A DNA stretch of 64,000 nucleotides from Karalla daura (Eukaryota > Chordata > Actinopteri > Chaetodontiformes > Leiognathidae), in contig CM055206.1 in assembly GCA_029224185.1 (NCBI GenBank), positions 12,853,346 to 12,917,345 on the forward strand. Direction: 5' to 3'. Below, one piece after another: positions 63,273-64,000 of the stretch. Below the pieces are notes generated by a model, which was not told where the DNA came from, did not search any database, and worked only from the letters and a program-made list of their open reading frames with translations. The translations under genes and the position numbers were made by a program. The stretch's first letter is position 1. Each line of letters opens with the position of its first letter.

Positions 63273-64000
63273 GTGAGTACAAACCGCAGAGAAACCACCT
63301 CGATGAGATGTTTCACCTGATAGGCAGCTGTCATTTCTTGCCCTCCAGTGGTCTTTGAAGTGGCAAAGGTCAAGACTTAAGAACCTGACAGAAATCCAGT
63401 CGCCATCGTTTTGTATTTTGCACCTGAAAACTACGTGAAAGTCATTTGCTTTACTTTTACTACAGTATTCTGACAATACACACTCTGTAAACTGTAGGTT
63501 TTTTTGCCCTCTGCTGTCACAACTTCCCGTTACCTCTTCAGCATAGTCTGGAACTTAGTTGTTCTAGCTCATATAGATCCCAGTTATGTTAGATTTGTAC
63601 TCCAGTGAGGAGTACTCACTGTCCTCCTATGGAAGTGTGTTTTTGGTTGTGTAACAGGGAACCTGGGGGGGGGGGGGCACCAAACCACCAAACCACCAAA
63701 CCACCAAGCCACCAAGCCACCAATGAAGTATCTGTCCATCTAGCCACCTATCTCTAGGAAAGATTTCTGTCCCCAAGGTCATAGTAGTCTGAAGGTGCTA
63801 AAAATCAAACTCGACGTCTAGCAGAGGGAAGAATGTCAAGTGAGAAGAGAGGGAAGAGTTGGGACTTCTAGAAGATGGAGAGAGGGTTGGAACTGCTCTG
63901 GTGGTGTCTGGTAGCTCATCCCACCACTGGGAGCGAGAAGTTGGGAGAAGTCTAGTCGTGGCATGCCCTTATTAGCTGTCACATGTCAGCGTGTTTCCAG
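63273..64000 (+). other. Start of naa30 intron 1
   Basis: Intronic sequence to the window end. It holds a weaker CTCF-like word on the minus strand (63504-63517, 12 of 14 positions), a G13 run (63665-63677) and an octamer repeat. No second exon is seen. Confidence 0.75.
63678..63722. repeat. Octanucleotide (CCACCAAA/G)n minisatellite
   Basis: About five and a half copies; the last copies carry G instead of A at one position. Confidence 0.85.

Overview
This is a vertebrate genomic window, almost certainly from a ray-finned (probably percomorph) fish. Three facts support this. The coding sequence is split by GT/AG introns. The intergenic DNA is full of long (CA)n, (TG)n and (TATC)n microsatellites. 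It also carries several degraded repeats that I recognise from teleost genomes: a Tc1-type transposon relic, a LINE 3' end, palindromic MITE-like elements and short dispersed repeats. Only three protein-coding genes are supported.

Layout. Positions 1-9190 hold an orphan CpG-rich segment (1-780), unique noncoding DNA and repeat relics. Positions 9192-17855 (+) are a complete seven-exon Pellino E3 ubiquitin ligase gene, best called peli2, with a long 3' UTR ending near a poly(A) signal at 21903. Positions 21930-42480 are a 20 kb gene-free interval with many microsatellites and blocks that look like conserved regulatory DNA. Positions 42489-44300 (-) are the three coding exons of an otx2 homeobox gene. 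Positions 45000-62150 are a second gene-free interval with the same character, plus a clear palindromic MITE at 55823-56271. Positions 62481-63272 (+) are the first coding exon of naa30, the NatC catalytic subunit; its remaining exons lie beyond the window.

PELI2 (+), OTX2 (-) and NAA30 (+) have the same order and orientation in tetrapods (human 14q22.3), where TMEM260, EXOC5 and AP5M1 lie between them. Those genes are not seen here. Together with several unusual residues in the otx2 homeodomain, this suggests the less constrained of two genome-duplication copies of the locus (an otx2a-type paralogon). That is inference.

The three genes do not form a pathway. Pellino acts in Toll/IL-1 receptor signalling, Otx2 in anterior neural, eye and ear patterning, and Naa30 in co-translational N-terminal acetylation. 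Their linkage is best explained by otx2 regulatory DNA spread through the flanking intervals. The most notable leads are the divergent Otx2 homeodomain, the lost intervening genes, a peli2 splice donor that is the first unit of a (GT)n microsatellite, inverted repeat copies flanking the RING-encoding exon of peli2, and several homeodomain-site-rich noncoding blocks.
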